A stretch of DNA of 64,000 bases, from the NCBI GenBank assembly GCA_963693365.1, contig CAVNZM010000004.1, positions 1,178,001 to 1,242,000 on the forward strand, in the 5' to 3' direction. Positions 13,085-25,130 of this stretch are shown here, in pieces. The position numbers were made by a program, and so were the translations under genes. Below the pieces are notes generated by a model. The model was given only the letters and a program-made list of their open reading frames with translations, made no database searches and was not told the DNA's origin. Each line of letters begins with the position of its first letter. Position 1 is the first letter of the stretch. This DNA comes from Amoebidium appalachense (Eukaryota > Ichthyosporea).

Positions 13085-13990
13085 TGACTCCCCCCCCCCC
13101 CCCCCCCCCAAAAAAAAAAAAAAAAAAAAAAAAAGATTAAAAATCAAGCCCTGAACTTTAACACCACCACCACACGATGATGCCCTTCAACTCACCCCTC
13201 CTTAGTCACATCTTGTTCCCCCCCCCCCCCCCCCTTTTTTTTTGGGGGGGGGGGGGGGGGGGGGGAGGGGAGGGGGGAGGGGGGGGGTGGGGGGCGGGGG
13301 GTAACCGGAGAGAAGGGTGGGTGAAGGAACAGGGGGAGAGGAGGGGGAAAGTGTAAGGAGTGGGGGGGGGGGTGTTCTAACTGTGCATTTTGTGCATTGG
13401 TGTGTGTGTGCGTGCATGTATTGGTGAGTAGGTTCAAGTGGTGTGACTGTATGTGTGTGTGTTTGCAGTCATCATGGACGTACGCCGTGCACGTATAAAA
13501 ATTGCACAGAGCACAAACACACTTATGAAGTGTAGCACCAGTCCACATTTCTTCGGCTTTCATCATACTTTCCCAGACACGTGTGCGCTACCAAACTTCT
13601 CTGAAAAGACCAAATATACACCACCTCCCCCCAACCGCCAGGGAGGGTGAGAGGGGGAGGGGGGAGGAAGGGAGGGAGGGAGGGCAGGGAGGAAGGGAGG
13701 GATGGAGGGAGGGAGAAGGGAGCGCCGCGGGAGGGAGGGAGGGAATATGAAGGGAGGGAGGAAAGGGAGGGTAGTCGGCATAGTTTATGGTTAAGACTAT
13801 GACGGTATCTGATACTCTTTTTCTCCTCTCCCATATACTTTATTACATATTTCTCTACCTTTCGTTTTCTCTTCTCTTATACATATTAATTCTTGGTGGG
13901 TGGGTGTTTTCTTTTCACCGACGGCCGTCAAGGGGGGGCCCAGCGAGCTTGAAAATTCGCATATCTACATGGTCGGGATAAACCAAACCA
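13085..13990. repeat. Homopolymer and (GGGA)n region
   Basis: C/A run (about 13089-13134), C-T-G homopolymer cluster (13217-13300) and (GGGA)n purine-rich sequence (13643-13770), with short unique stretches between. No gene is seen. Confidence 0.75.
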
Positions 13991-14272
13991 TGGATATATG
14001 CACACGCACACACACACACACACAACAGACAAAAACACACACACTCACGCACACATGCATGTTAGCCTACACTTACAAACACACTCACACACACAAACAC
14101 ACACACACGCGCACGCTCACGCGCGCATACACACACACACACACATACATACGCAAGCTGTGCACACACACAAGCATGCATGCAAGGCGCTGTGTGAAAC
14201 ACGCCAGCGTGACACGCGGTCCCTACCCGTGCGAGCGCGCACAGGCACCCGCACACACGCACACACACACTG

Positions 14273-14332
<60 letters not shown>

Positions 14333-14336
14333 ACAC

Positions 14337-14367
<31 letters not shown>

Positions 14368-14428
14368 CTTCCCTCCGCCCCCCTCCCCCCCCTCCCCCCC
14401 CTCCCCCCCTCCCCCCCGTCCCCCCCCC

Positions 14429-14462
<34 letters not shown>

Positions 14463-14510
14463 ATTCTCCCCAACACATACACACACGCACACACACTGGC
14501 ACACACCTCG
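13991..14510. repeat. (CA)n / poly(C) block, diverged copy of 12300-12650
   Basis: Compound (CA)n then interrupted C runs to about 14462. The core acacaagcatgcatgca followed by a gctgtgt block and the end tctccccaacacatacac also occur at about 12440-12460 and 12632-12650, so the two blocks are duplicates whose microsatellites diverged. Confidence 0.7.
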
Positions 14511-14907
14511 AGAGGAGAGCAGTCGAGAGAATAGTGCAGGCTAAGTTGATAGTGACTAATACGTGACGGCTCAGTTGCAATTGGTCATGGCCGTGGTAGG
14601 TATTGCCAGCGGGTGTGGGCCCAGGAAAGTTTCAAACTTTGAGCAAGTTGGGCCCGCATCTGCTACCTTTGGAGGTAGCTCTTATTTTTCAAGGCTCACA
14701 AAAGTTTCCTTCCGAAGCGACTGATCGCCGGTACCGTGGCCAACTCATAACCCTCGCCAGATCTGTAGACTTGATGATGTGTATATACGGTGGCTGAGGC
14801 CACAGTAGCACGTGGGAGGGCCGGCATGCGCAGCATGCAGTGCCAAAGCTTATGTCACACTGTCAGAACATGTACATCCATGTACTCATCAGTCTGAATG
14901 TGGTGCC
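14511..14907. other. Unannotated unique spacer
   Basis: Non-repetitive sequence with no recognisable reading frame or RNA gene. Confidence 0.4.
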
Positions 14908-15014
14908 GTTTTTTACAGTTTACATCCAATTTAGGGGTTGCCGGGTGGGGGTTGGGATGGGGAAGGGTTGTGGGGAGGAGGAAGGGGGACCGGGCGGGGC
15001 GGGCGGGAGGGGGG

Positions 15015-15055
<41 letters not shown>

Positions 15056-15135
15056 ACCATTCCGGTAAGGAGGGAAGAAGCAAAAAAAATAAAATGATCA
15101 TAGTGAAAGGAAGTTCATGTGTGCCCTCCGGGGGT

Positions 15136-15172
<37 letters not shown>

Positions 15173-15201
15173 GGGAGAGGGAGGTATTTTGGGGGGAACT
15201 T

Positions 15202-15235
<34 letters not shown>

Positions 15236-15673
15236 GAGCGGGGCCCGGCATGACATGAACATCTCATTGCAGCCCTGGTGTGAGGGGGGTTGAGCGGACC
15301 ACGTTCTTTGGCATGCGTACTGCTACTCGCAACGTGGCACTTCTTGTAACTACACAGCTTTAAGGCCGGAAAGTGGCCAAGGCCTAATAATATTCTGCCT
15401 TGTGTGAAGCAGGGTCAAGGTACCTCCCCCCCCCCCCTTTCCCCCAAAAATACCTCCCTCAGCCCCCCCCCCCCCATCCCCCATCCCCCGGAGGGCACAC
15501 ATGAACTTCCTTTCACTATAAATATTTTTTTTTTTTTTGCTTCTTCCCTCCTTACCGGAATGGTATACAACCCCCCCCCCCCCCCCCCCCCCCGAACCCG
15601 CCCGCCAGGTCCCCCTTCCCCACCCCAACCCCCACCCGGCAACCCCTAAATTGGATGTAAACTGTAAAAAAAC
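14908..15673. repeat. Large imperfect inverted duplication (foldback) with poly(G)/poly(C) arms
   Basis: The left arm (about 14908-15200) and right arm (about 15428-15673) are reverse complements. The outer ends share tttacatccaatttagggg / cccctaaattggatgtaaa. Inner blocks share accattccggtaaggaggga, agtgaaaggaagttcatgtg and ggaggtattt. G runs in the left arm (15018-15054, 15134-15172) match shorter C runs in the right arm. The spacer (about 15200-15428) includes a further G run. Confidence 0.85.
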
Positions 15674-15785
15674 AAAATATTAATGACGGTCTTTGGCGCA
15701 GTTGCTGTCGAATGTGCATATTCGACCTCACAGTATACAACGTGAACTTTTTTTTATTTTTTATTTAATTATTAATATTTTTCTT

Positions 15786-15831
<46 letters not shown>

Positions 15832-15837
15832 GGGGGG
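15674..15837. repeat. T tract and 35-nt poly(G) bordering the A' LTR
   Basis: T-rich stretch then G35 (about 15796-15830) immediately before the conserved part of the minus-strand LTR. The first LTR bases and any target duplication are lost here. Confidence 0.8.
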
Positions 15838-16591
15838 TTGTGTGGAGTGTAGAAATAGGACGGAGAAGCAGAGTGCACAGATGGGTGTTATGATATACAC
15901 AACACAGAGACACACGGGAGAAACACAACCGGAGAGGTGGAACGATTTCTGGGGCCATAGGAAATGATTCAACTGCTTTATATTTATTTCAAGATGAAGT
16001 TCCTTTTATACTTAGGAATGTGAAATCGATAATAAAAGCTAAGCCAATAAAAAGGACGAAAACTACTTTATCCAATCAGAAATACGAAAACTATGAGGGT
16101 AAAGTAAATCGATAGAAATGCCTGTCGACACATAGAAGATAAAACGCAATCCTCTAATGAAAGTAATCTTCTAATAAAAGTACGGAAACATTTAACAAAA
16201 TGAAACCACTTGTTTCTATTAGATCATATCATATATTTATACATGATCTTAACATAACACGTCTAAATATAAGTATTCTTAATAGTTGGGGAACATAGAG
16301 CAATTCTACGTCGTGGGAAAAAGAAGTAAAGGAATGAGAAAGGAATGTAGGTTACTATATTTGGGAATATAGAACGAGATTTGATTGGATGACTTATTTA
16401 GATATTGACACAAACGACAATACGTGTGCGCGGGCTAAATATCTCGATGGGTATACATATCTAAGATATCACACGGAAACAGAAAGGAAAGAAAGAAAGG
16501 AAAAAGGGAAAAGGAAACGAACTACAACAAACTAATAAACATATACAAAACTCAACTTCTAAGTCTTGCCGTCAATCATGGGAAGATAACA
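15838..16591 (-). mobile_element. 3' LTR of family A' copia element (minus strand)
   Basis: About 754 bp matching the LTR at 36669-37444 from ttgtgtgg onward. It ends (U3 start on the minus strand) at ggaagataaca, followed by tccccactcaag, the complement of the polypurine tract CTTGAGTGGGGA. Its outermost ~25 bp are changed by G-rich sequence. Confidence 0.8.
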
Positions 16592-17314
16592 TCCCCACTC
16601 AAGTGTTGGAAGTTGGGTTCTCGTGAAGTTTGTTGATGTGACTGTTGATGTCAATACTCTCACACTTGTAGAAGCAGGTGCACTGACGTCACAGTCAAGT
16701 TTCCCCACTCGAGAAGACAAATGGAGAAGACTGGAGGGGCAAGCCGGGGAAGAAAACCAAAAACGGAAGAAGCACACAACGATGGTTGCTCCGGAAGACT
16801 CGGAACATGACGGTAGCCAACGACGATATATATATATAAGAAAACACTAGTGTATGTGTGACGTGTTGGTGGCTAATGTTTTATACTGGGGACCACCCAG
16901 ATAAACACAAGGCATGAACATCTTGTGGACTGATTTATAGACTGGTGGTCAACCAGTTAGACACGGGGAAGGTACATCCCGAGGACTAAGTTTAGACTGG
17001 CAGACAACCAGCTCGCATTGGCTATAGATAATTATTTATACTGGGACGCCATCCCAGTTCGACATATACATAAGTCGAATATAGAGGAAAACCAATATAT
17101 ATGGTGGTATATAAATAAACGACGGATGGTGGAGAAAGAATTCCCCACTGAAGATGCACACACTGAAGATCGATGAAGACAGCAGTAGACTTTCGTTGGG
17201 AGGTGTCTCTACACGGTGATGTGTAGACCACTGGCCAGACTCGGAGCCCCAACCTACTTGAAGACCACTGTAGATGAACGGGGGGGGGGGGGGGGGGGGG
17301 GGGGGGGTGCACAC
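16592..17314 (-). other. A' element 3' untranslated region with four stem-loops and poly(G) tract
   Basis: Between LTR and pol stop. Four short hairpins of the form CTGG...CCAG lie at 16886-16900, 16941-16957, 16997-17011 and 17040-17058. A G28 run (17280-17307), which is poly(C) on the coding strand, sits about 7 nt from the pol stop codon. Confidence 0.7.
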
Positions 17315-18880
17315 TCAGTCACGAAGACTGAGGGAAGCACGGTGCTGCTCGAGGGAGGGCCCAGGCAGGGCCTTGGTGAAGATGTCGGCCACGTTGTCCT
17401 TGGTGAACACATAGGTGACGACCACATCCCCACTCTTGATGTAGTCCTTCGTGTTGTGGTACCGGACGGCAATGTGTTTGGTCCGGTGCTTGATGCTGTT
17501 GGTGTGCAGAAGGGCAATGGTGGACTGATTGTCACAATAGACGGGGGTGGGGTCGGTCATCGGGTAGCCGAGTTCACGGAGGAGATCACGGTGCCAGATG
17601 ACGTTTTGAACAGCAGCATTGATGGCCAGAAGCTCAGCCTCGGTGGTGGATGTTGCCGTGATGGACTGCAGCTTTGAATACCATGTGATGGGGATGCCTT
17701 TGAAGAAGATGACGTAGCCAGTGGTTGAACGACGGGTGGTGGGGCAGCCAGCAAAGTCGGCATCAGAATAACACTCCAGCAAGGGGGTGTGGTCGTCGGA
17801 TGCAGACTTGTCGTAGTGGAGGCCGAGGTTGGATGTGCCGATGAGGTACCGAACTACACGGAGCAGACATTCCCATGCAAGTTTGGTGGGGTTGGCACTG
17901 AATCGGCCGAGGTAGCCGATGGCAAAGGAGATGTCGGGCCGGGAACAACGAGCAACCCACAAAAGACGGCCGAGGAGTTCACGGTATGGAACCTTGATGG
18001 GTAGTGAGTCGTTCTCGTTGTTGGTGATGACGTTGCCGACGGGAATGGGAGTGGCCTTGGGGTTGGCATCGTTGAGGTTGAAGTCTCTGACGATGTCGGT
18101 GATGTAGGACTGTTGAAGCAGCTTGAGGTGACCGGGGGTGTGGATGAGCTGGGTGCCGAGGAAGATGTCGGGGAGGTCGACCTTGCAGAGAGCTGACTTC
18201 ATGATGTGATCTACTAGATCCTTGGTGTGGGAGGAGTTGGCCGTGCATATGATGATGACGTCGTCCACATAGTTGCCAGTGAGGATGATGTCACCGTTGG
18301 GGAAGGACTTGATGTAGACACATGGATCTGAACGAAGACGTTCGAGACCGTGAGCAAGGAGGATCTTGTCGAAGTACTCATACCATGCCAGTGATGCCTG
18401 TTTGAGGCCGTAGAGTGCCTTCTTGAGTTTCCAGACCTTGTGCTCGTTGCCGGGGGTGATGAAGCCAGGTGGTGGCTCAATGTAAATGTCTTCTTGAAGA
18501 GGACTGTTGAGGAAGGCTGTGGAGACGTCGAGTTGATGAATCTCATGGTTGCCGTCCACACCGATGGCAAGGAGGGCACGGACGGAGGAGGACATTACCA
18601 CGGGGGAAGAGGTGTCACCGTAGTCAACACCGTAGACTTGAGTGAAGCCCTTTGCAACACCACGAGCCTTGATCTTGGTGTCACCGGCTGAGTTGAGGAC
18701 TTTCTCAGTCACAATCCACAATCCACTTGAACTTGATGATGTTGGCATCAGGGGGGGGATCAACGACGGTGAAGACATCCTTGGTGATGAAGGCTTGGTA
18801 CTCGGAGGTGAGGGCAGCTATGACGGCATCACTGTTGGGACCGTTGCAAAGCTTTTGTATGCCCTTGGGTAGTTGGTCAA
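17315..18880 (-). pseudogene. pol: Copia reverse transcriptase-RNase H, A' element, truncated and frameshifted
   Basis: On the minus strand this reads copia RT and RNase H: STAFLNSPLQEDIYIEPPPG, the active-site YVDD preceded by LTGN, then YSDADFAGCPTTRRSTTGY and YCDNQSTIALLHTNSIKHRT, ending SLSLRD at stop 17315-17317. A 7-bp duplication (aatccac repeated near 18715) breaks the frame between the start of RT and the rest. The gene is cut at LPKGIQKLC (about 18880), where the family B insertion begins. The missing linker and integrase part is not found on the other side. Confidence 0.85.
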
Positions 18881-18959
18881 CTGAAACATAACACAAACAG
18901 TTGTAATACGTAGTATTTACATATGGTAAGATCTTCTCAGTTTGTGTTATGTTTCAGTT
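18879..18959. repeat. 20-bp inverted repeat at the A'/B junction
   Basis: 18879-18898 is the exact reverse complement of 18940-18959, an internal part of the family B LTR. The inverted copy lies immediately outside the LTR, between it and the truncated A' pol gene. Confidence 0.85.
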
Positions 18960-19821
18960 CATATGCTTAGTGTAAATGCCACACTCCTATTATGTAAAGT
19001 GTAGCATCGATCTCCGATATGCTTGTATACTTGTAATCGTGTTGTATCGGCTCTAATCGTGTATTGTGATATCGATTAGAATACTTATATGTGTGTACAC
19101 GGATCCACCCACTCTGGGAGAGACGTGTACATGTTTGTGTGTACATAAATATCTCTGGTTATAGTTATGCTATTACTATCTTCTTTGTTGATCTGTGCTC
19201 TCTTTTCCTTCCTCTTTCTCCTTCCTTATTTTCTTTTCTTTCTCTCTTTGTCTTCATGTGTATAATCGTATTTCTTTTCTACTAATATATGTTAGGTAGA
19301 TTTGTGTTACTTAATACGTGTTCATTGGACGGTAACACACTTAGGCTACACTTAGAATAGCATGTGTGTTTAGACTTCATTAATTCACTTTAGTTTTCAT
19401 GTGTTGCCGGGCTTTAACCAATCATCAAGGTTAAGTGTGATATGTCTGAGTCTTTGCAGTATGTCATAGGTTAGAACTTTTGATGATGACACGAGTTGAT
19501 CTTAACTAGTGTCTGTGTCCTATCGTGTACGTCTCCGCGTACCGGATCTCTCTGAAAGCAATTGGTTCTTAGTGATTGGTTTCTATTAGAGATAGATCTG
19601 ATTTCCGACTGGTCGAAAATCATGTATGGATTGGACTTAGAGGAATTTCGGGTATTTATTCGAAGATCAGAATAAATTCAGTTCAGTCGTGTCTAAACAT
19701 TGATGTCTGTTGTGTACACTGCTCCGATCGTTCCGTGTTTTGTTGTTGTGTGTGTCTGTGGTGTTTTCACACTGCACCACTGTGTCTCTGCTTACATCCC
19801 AAATAATATACAATTTAAACA
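18899..19821 (+). mobile_element. 5' LTR of internally deleted family B element (B1)
   Basis: 923 bp, the same length as its partner at 34123-35045 and about 98% identical by eye. It starts agttgtaatacg where the partner starts tgttgtaatacg, so the terminal TG is AG. It ends aatttaaaca directly before the primer binding site. Confidence 0.85.
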
Positions 19822-19836
19822 GGTTATGGGCCCAGA
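19822..19836 (+). promoter_or_regulatory. Primer binding site matching the initiator tRNA-Met 5' half
   Basis: The sequence right after the LTR is ggttatgggcccagatgcac. GGTTATGGGCCCAG is complementary to the anticodon stem-loop of eukaryotic initiator tRNA-Met. Drosophila copia primes from the same internal site rather than from the 3' CCA end. Confidence 0.7.
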
Positions 19837-21430
19837 TGCACGCTCCCTACACACACCTAGACCTAGCGATCGTTAAATTCCTGGTACACATCATAGCTGT
19901 GGTCAGCTCCTCATGCATCTTGGTGCTGAGACTGTGTACATCCATCCCCGGCGTCCGTCCGCAACCGGTCCCACGTGACTCCCCTTGACAAGATCTGACT
20001 CATCTTGACAAGAGCTTTTGTCACGCCTTGACACCCGTGACATCCTCGCAAGTTCAAATTCCAGCTTGCACTCCTTCCAGCTCCGTCCTGGTTTCTCTCC
20101 GTCACGCCAAACCGTCCTCCACCCTTGGTTCTGCAATCGCGCTCCAAGTTCCTTGACACTTCACCGACGTGGTCTCAACCGCGCCGCCCTGTCTACCCGG
20201 CCTGAGGATCCTGCATCGAAATCCCATTCCATCCGATTTCGAACCCCGTCGACCCGCATTCGAATATAATTTCACACCCCGTCTGCGTTCCAATAGACGA
20301 TAATTTGACACCCCGTCTCGATCCGACTTGACCATCATCCATCAAGTCCATCTGAAGTATCCAAATTCGGTACTTCTTTCCAGTCTACCGTGTTCCACCC
20401 CGTCCAAGCCCTTTGTGCTTCCCTCCTCCCTAGGAGTCCCGACCCTGAGTCCCTCCAGAACCGTTTACCGTGTCCAACCCGCTTCATTCCAGGATTTCCA
20501 ACCCTGTTTTCGGCCCTTACCGTGCCGTCACTGTCAATGGCCCCCTCACATTCCATTGATCTGCCCTGCATTCCGGCAGCAGTTTCCATCACGTGGCCAA
20601 CCTCGTCGAGATCCCAGCTACCACCAGCTCTGCACGGGCAACAGTTACCCATGCAGCTGTTTCCCCCCATTACCTCCCGACCCCGGCCAGCAAGACATCA
20701 TGATGCTGCCAGGTCCAGTCGTTCCCATCCACGTTTCCAGCCAGCTTGCTGTGCTGCCTTCCCCCGTTTCCAAAGCCCCTGCATCCGACCCAGTTAACCT
20801 CCTCCGTCCGGAATTACCTGCACTTGACCCTGCCTCCGTCGTGCCTCATCCCAACCCAAATTCCGTGAAGACCTACCCCCCTCCCTGTTCGGGCTTTCCC
20901 AGTCACCCCGAGCAGCAAGCACCCTCGACGCCCCCTCCAGCGAATTCCAAACTACGACAAGTCTACCCCTCCTTGGTCATCAATCCCTCCACCGGTCGCC
21001 CCACCACGTGTGGCTACCCTCGACACACCGCATCCAAATGCCGTGACCCCCGTTGTCCTGTCTACCGTTTGCGTCCTCGATACCCCCCATCCCCTATCCT
21101 CCCCCCCCCCAGCCTGAGTGGGGATGTTGTCGTCAACTACGTCGAGTCTGCCAACAACTTGGCTGACATCCTTACCAAGTCACTGCCGAGTCCCAGCCAT
21201 GTCACTCACCGTGATCGACTCTGTGTGCCCGACCTTGTGCAGTGATCATCGTGTGGTCTTCTACTACACCTGGGGCCCTGGACAGCAGCTTCCTCTACAC
21301 TGCTTCCCAGTTGGAACGTCTACTACTACGATTCTGTATATGTATTTTTTTTTGCCTTAAGTGGGGTTTGCCCACTTTAAGGGTTCCTCGATTAGCACAA
21401 CACATATACACCTGAGGCTAGCCACCTTTG
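19837..21430 (+). pseudogene. B1 internal region: proline-rich filler with zinc-knuckle and RNase H remnants
   Basis: The first ~50 nt match the leader of the full B element. Gag, protease, integrase and RT are then missing. A frame at 20328-21245 is Pro/Ser-rich, holds a knuckle-like YPRHTASKCRDPRCP and ends with a copia RNase H C-terminus (VESANNLADILTKSLPSPSH) that matches B3 around 30430-30480. A piece of polypurine-like aagtggggttt occurs at 21358. The element cannot encode its own enzymes. The middle ~1.2 kb is not similar to B3 coding sequence by eye. Confidence 0.65.
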
Positions 21431-21910
21431 TGTAAACAGTTGGACTAGTTAGGATAAGGCAGAGTACAACTGAATCAAAATAAAGACAGAGAACGGGTAG
21501 AAAGGCACACGCGGCCAGGTTGCTTTTACTATGGGCCGACTCAGTCTGTCTCAGACTTCACTGATGTGATCCCCGTACTGGGACGGCTTTCTTATATAGC
21601 CCCCAGGTTTCGGATCAAGGCCCAGGATTGGTTCATCCGCGGCCAGCGCGGGTGGCAACATGCCATTCGTGATTCTGGTGCGGTCCGAGCCAGTCAGACC
21701 TTTGTTCTATTTATGCAAACCTCTTATTGGTTCAAATCGTTTATGTGGTATGCAGCGGAAGAACCATATATGGTTCAATTCTTAGGTCAGAGTGAGTCCT
21801 ATTGGTGCGGACATAATATTTATGTGATATTCATGACAAAGCACGAATCGTGTGCTAGTAGATCACATTCTTTAGTAAACATGTACAGTTCATGTGTACA
21901 GTTGTTTACA
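21431..21910 (-). mobile_element. LTR of gypsy-like element (3' LTR on the minus strand)
   Basis: 480 bp, nearly identical to 33367-33846. The polypurine tract lies immediately right of it. Confidence 0.85.
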
Positions 21911-23314
21911 CTCCCCCCCCTTGTCGGGAGCCTGGTGGTGTCGTTAGACAAGCAAACCACCAGGCTGAGAGGCGATAAACAACCTTCAGCGAGAATTCTT
22001 GTGTGTGCCGAGCTGCTGGACAGAACAGAGCAAGGACGGTGGAATAGAGTTGTGCACGTCTATGAGCACTTCTTCATTTGCCAAAACGTAAATTCATGCA
22101 GCATTCTTCTGTGATTTCATTTTCGTGGCGAAGATTGTTGCAGAGTGTGCGTGCGAATAATTCGCTAAGCCTTCGTCTCTGTGCTTGGCTTTTCTGTAGA
22201 AGTAGTATTTTCCTTTTTGGGAATTTTTCCTTTTTAGGATACTCCCGCAGATTCGTTTTCAATTGCGAGTAATTTGGTTGTGTGGATGAATGATCATACC
22301 AAACATTCGATAATGAATATAACTCGAGCCTTAGGTCACTTCGTAGCTCAGGTAGTGGTGGATAGCTTCAAGGCTTAGCCGCTGCTCCTTATCCCGGTTC
22401 TACCTTAAGACTGTAAGGCGAGTCACCATGGCCGGAAAAGCCACTTCTTTCATGAACAAAGAGCACTTCTTTCCTTTCAGCTTTAACCCTGCATCATCGG
22501 AGCTGGGAAAAACAGAATAAAAATGCCCAAGTGCTCTTCGTTGGGCGACATAAAGAAATATATCAGCCCGTCAGAATTCGAACCAGTAAAAACCCGGTTC
22601 ATAATTCATAAGAAGAGGGTAGGCAAAGCAAACCTTCTTCAGAAAACACATGCTTCCATTCGTGAGCAGTTTTCGTATCCCATTTGCCAGCCATTTTCGT
22701 TGAGCAGGGGGATTCCAGGCATAATACATTCTTCTGGAGGCTTGGCCTAAAAAGAAAAGTCGTCGCAGTCGCCCTTTCTTTTGTAAGCAACTTCGTGAGC
22801 GCGCTTCGTGTTTTCATATCCTCCAGTGCAGGTCTGGATGGTGCCCCATCCTCTGCTTCATTTGTAGGTGGCCCTACTGTAGGTTCTGTTCGTTGTGTGG
22901 AATACCAAAACCATTCGTATTCGTGGAACTGCTTTGTGCTGTGCTTTCTTTCGTGTTGGTGTTCATGAAGTTACCCCGTTCACACACCCTACTTCTTACA
23001 TACATTAGATGTAAGTAGCTGCCTGGTGAGTGTGTGGTTCGTGTTCGTTGGACCCTTCCGTTACTTCCTAAGAAGAGCATTTCGTTTTAGCAGAGGTACC
23101 CAATAAGGCAGCTTGTGGGGTTCTCTCCCGCCTGTGCCCATTGGTGGGGTCTGTACGTGCTATAGGGTTACAGTGTCATCGGGTTTTGCCGGGGAATAAC
23201 ACGGCCATCTCCGTACCAGGGCCAAGGTCACATGATGGTTCAATGTATTAAACAACAACACCTTGCATTCTTATTCGTCCCGCAACCACACTTTCTTCAC
23301 TAGTGACGGGGGGT
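21911..23314 (-). other. Internal region of gypsy-like element, part 1
   Basis: No coding family is recognised on either strand. The sequence is rich in TTCGT (CGAA on the element strand). Confidence 0.5.
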
Positions 23315-23319
23315 ATTCT

Positions 23320-24254
23320 TGTTATAATACGTAGTATTTACATATTGTAAGATCTTCTCAGTTCGTGTTATGTTTTCATTCATTTACTTAATGAAAAAGA
23401 TGTGCTCCTTGTACGTAAATTATGACATCGATCTCCAGTGTATTTGAGTACTTGTAATCGTGTTGTGTCGGCTATATTCGTGTGTTTAGATATCGATTAC
23501 AGCAACTGATTATAGGTACACGAGTCTACCCAGTGAGGGAGACACGTGTACATGTTATGTGTACATGAATATCTTCGGTTATAACTGTGTTTTGCTGTTC
23601 GTGTTTTCTGTCCTGCTTTCTTTTCTTTTTCCTCTTTCTTCGTCTTTTCTTTTCTCTTTCTTTCTTCTCTTGTTTCCTTTCATTTAATTATATTTCTCTC
23701 TCACTAATATACGTTGAGTAGATTTATATTACTCGTTATGTTTTGATTGGTAGAAAAACACTTAGGTTACACTTTAGCTTGTCAGGTATGATTCATAGCT
23801 TAGTCAACCACTTTTGTTTTGTGTGTTGCCGTACTATATCCAATCAGTGGACTTAGTCAGAAAATGTCTGAGTCTTTGTAGCCGATGATAGGTTAGAAAC
23901 ACCACCTCTTTCCTCGTTACTCTTCACCTCTTTTCTTTCTTATAGCTGTGACCTATGGTGTGTGTTCCCGCGTCTCCGGATCTATCCGGGAAATAATCAG
24001 TTAATTATGATTGGTTATTTTAGACATAGATCTGAATTCCGACTGGTCGGAAATCATGTATGGATTTAACTTAAGGGAATTTCAGGTATTTATTAGCGAT
24101 CAAAATAAATTGAGTTCAGTCGTGTCTAAACATTGATGTCTGTTGTGTACACTGCTCCGATCGTTCCGTGTTTTGTTGTTGTGTGTGTCTGTGGTGTTTT
24201 CACACTGCACCACTGTGTCTCTGCTTACATCCTAAATACTTATAGAATTTAACA
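23320..24254 (+). mobile_element. Solo LTR of family B (diverged subtype)
   Basis: 935 bp, from tgttataatacg to aatttaaca, flanked by the 5-bp duplication attct (23315-23319 and 24255-24259). Its first ~140 bp and last ~150 bp match the B3 LTR closely, while the middle (about 23480-23900) is diverged. Confidence 0.85.
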
Positions 24255-24259
24255 ATTCT

Positions 24260-25125
24260 TTATTCGAAAGGCTTCCAGCCAAAATACTGACACTGTATGC
24301 TGGTGTTGTGGGGGAACGGTGCCCATACCACATTCTTTTATTCTGGTGGGGTTGTGCCGGCAGCAATTTTTATATTTTTGCAAGGCTCGACAGTGTAATT
24401 CATATGTTACAGTATTGCCACAGACTGGCAAGTACCATTAAATTCGTACCCCACACCTTCGTTTGTCTTTCACATGCACGAACAAAAGTTCTGCATCGAC
24501 TTTATTAACAACATGCCTTCTGTGCACCAAGAGTGCAAATTCGTTTGGGCATGGCACCAGTAAGGGTGACGTGAGGTACTTCGTATTGTTTAGGCATGCA
24601 GGCATACATTCGTGCGCATGTTGTGCATCCTGTGCGCTAAACTATGGGGCATGCTGTATTGGAGAACAGCAAGGGATTCGAAGCATGCATGCAACACTAC
24701 TTTCATAAGATCTTAGGTCCTACATGCTATAGCAACAGCGACTATCTTCTTTGTTAAGTGCATTTGTGCTGAAAGTGGCCGTGCATCTGAGTTGCGAGTG
24801 TGGACGTGCACGCAGTGGCATGGACACGATGACAGTGTGCAATAGCACAATGCACGCAAGAGCAACAGTTTCCTTTTCTTCGTAACATTGGGGCTGTGTG
24901 CATTGCAACCCAAGCAGTGTTGTGCATTCGTTCTTTTCATTTTCGTATTTCCAGTTCATTTTGCTTTCGTTTTTCGTTTTTTGTCGTTTGATAACTTCGT
25001 TACTTCGTTTTGTTTTCGTGTTGCATTCATTTCGTATTTCCTCTATGCAATCGTTTGTCGTTAATTCTTTATTTCATTGCGTATTCGTGATGGTTCGTTT
25101 TTCGTTGGTTCATTGCTTCGTTAGC
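24260..25125 (-). other. Internal region of gypsy-like element, part 2
   Basis: Unique sequence with many TTCG/TTCGT words, especially 24950-25125. No reading frame matches a known family. Confidence 0.5.
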
Positions 25126-25130
25126 AATTC

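Noticed and set aside
18215-18691. Frames antisense to RT and RNase H in all copia copies
   Set aside because: Shadows of the GC-rich coding strand; they recur only because the elements are repeated.
22330-22430. tRNA-derived SINE or tRNA gene (tagctcaggtag and cggttctacc resemble A and B boxes)
   Set aside because: Spacing and stems do not fold into a cloverleaf by eye, and the B box departs from GGTTCRANNCC. A nearby minus-strand ggttcgaattct lacks an A box.
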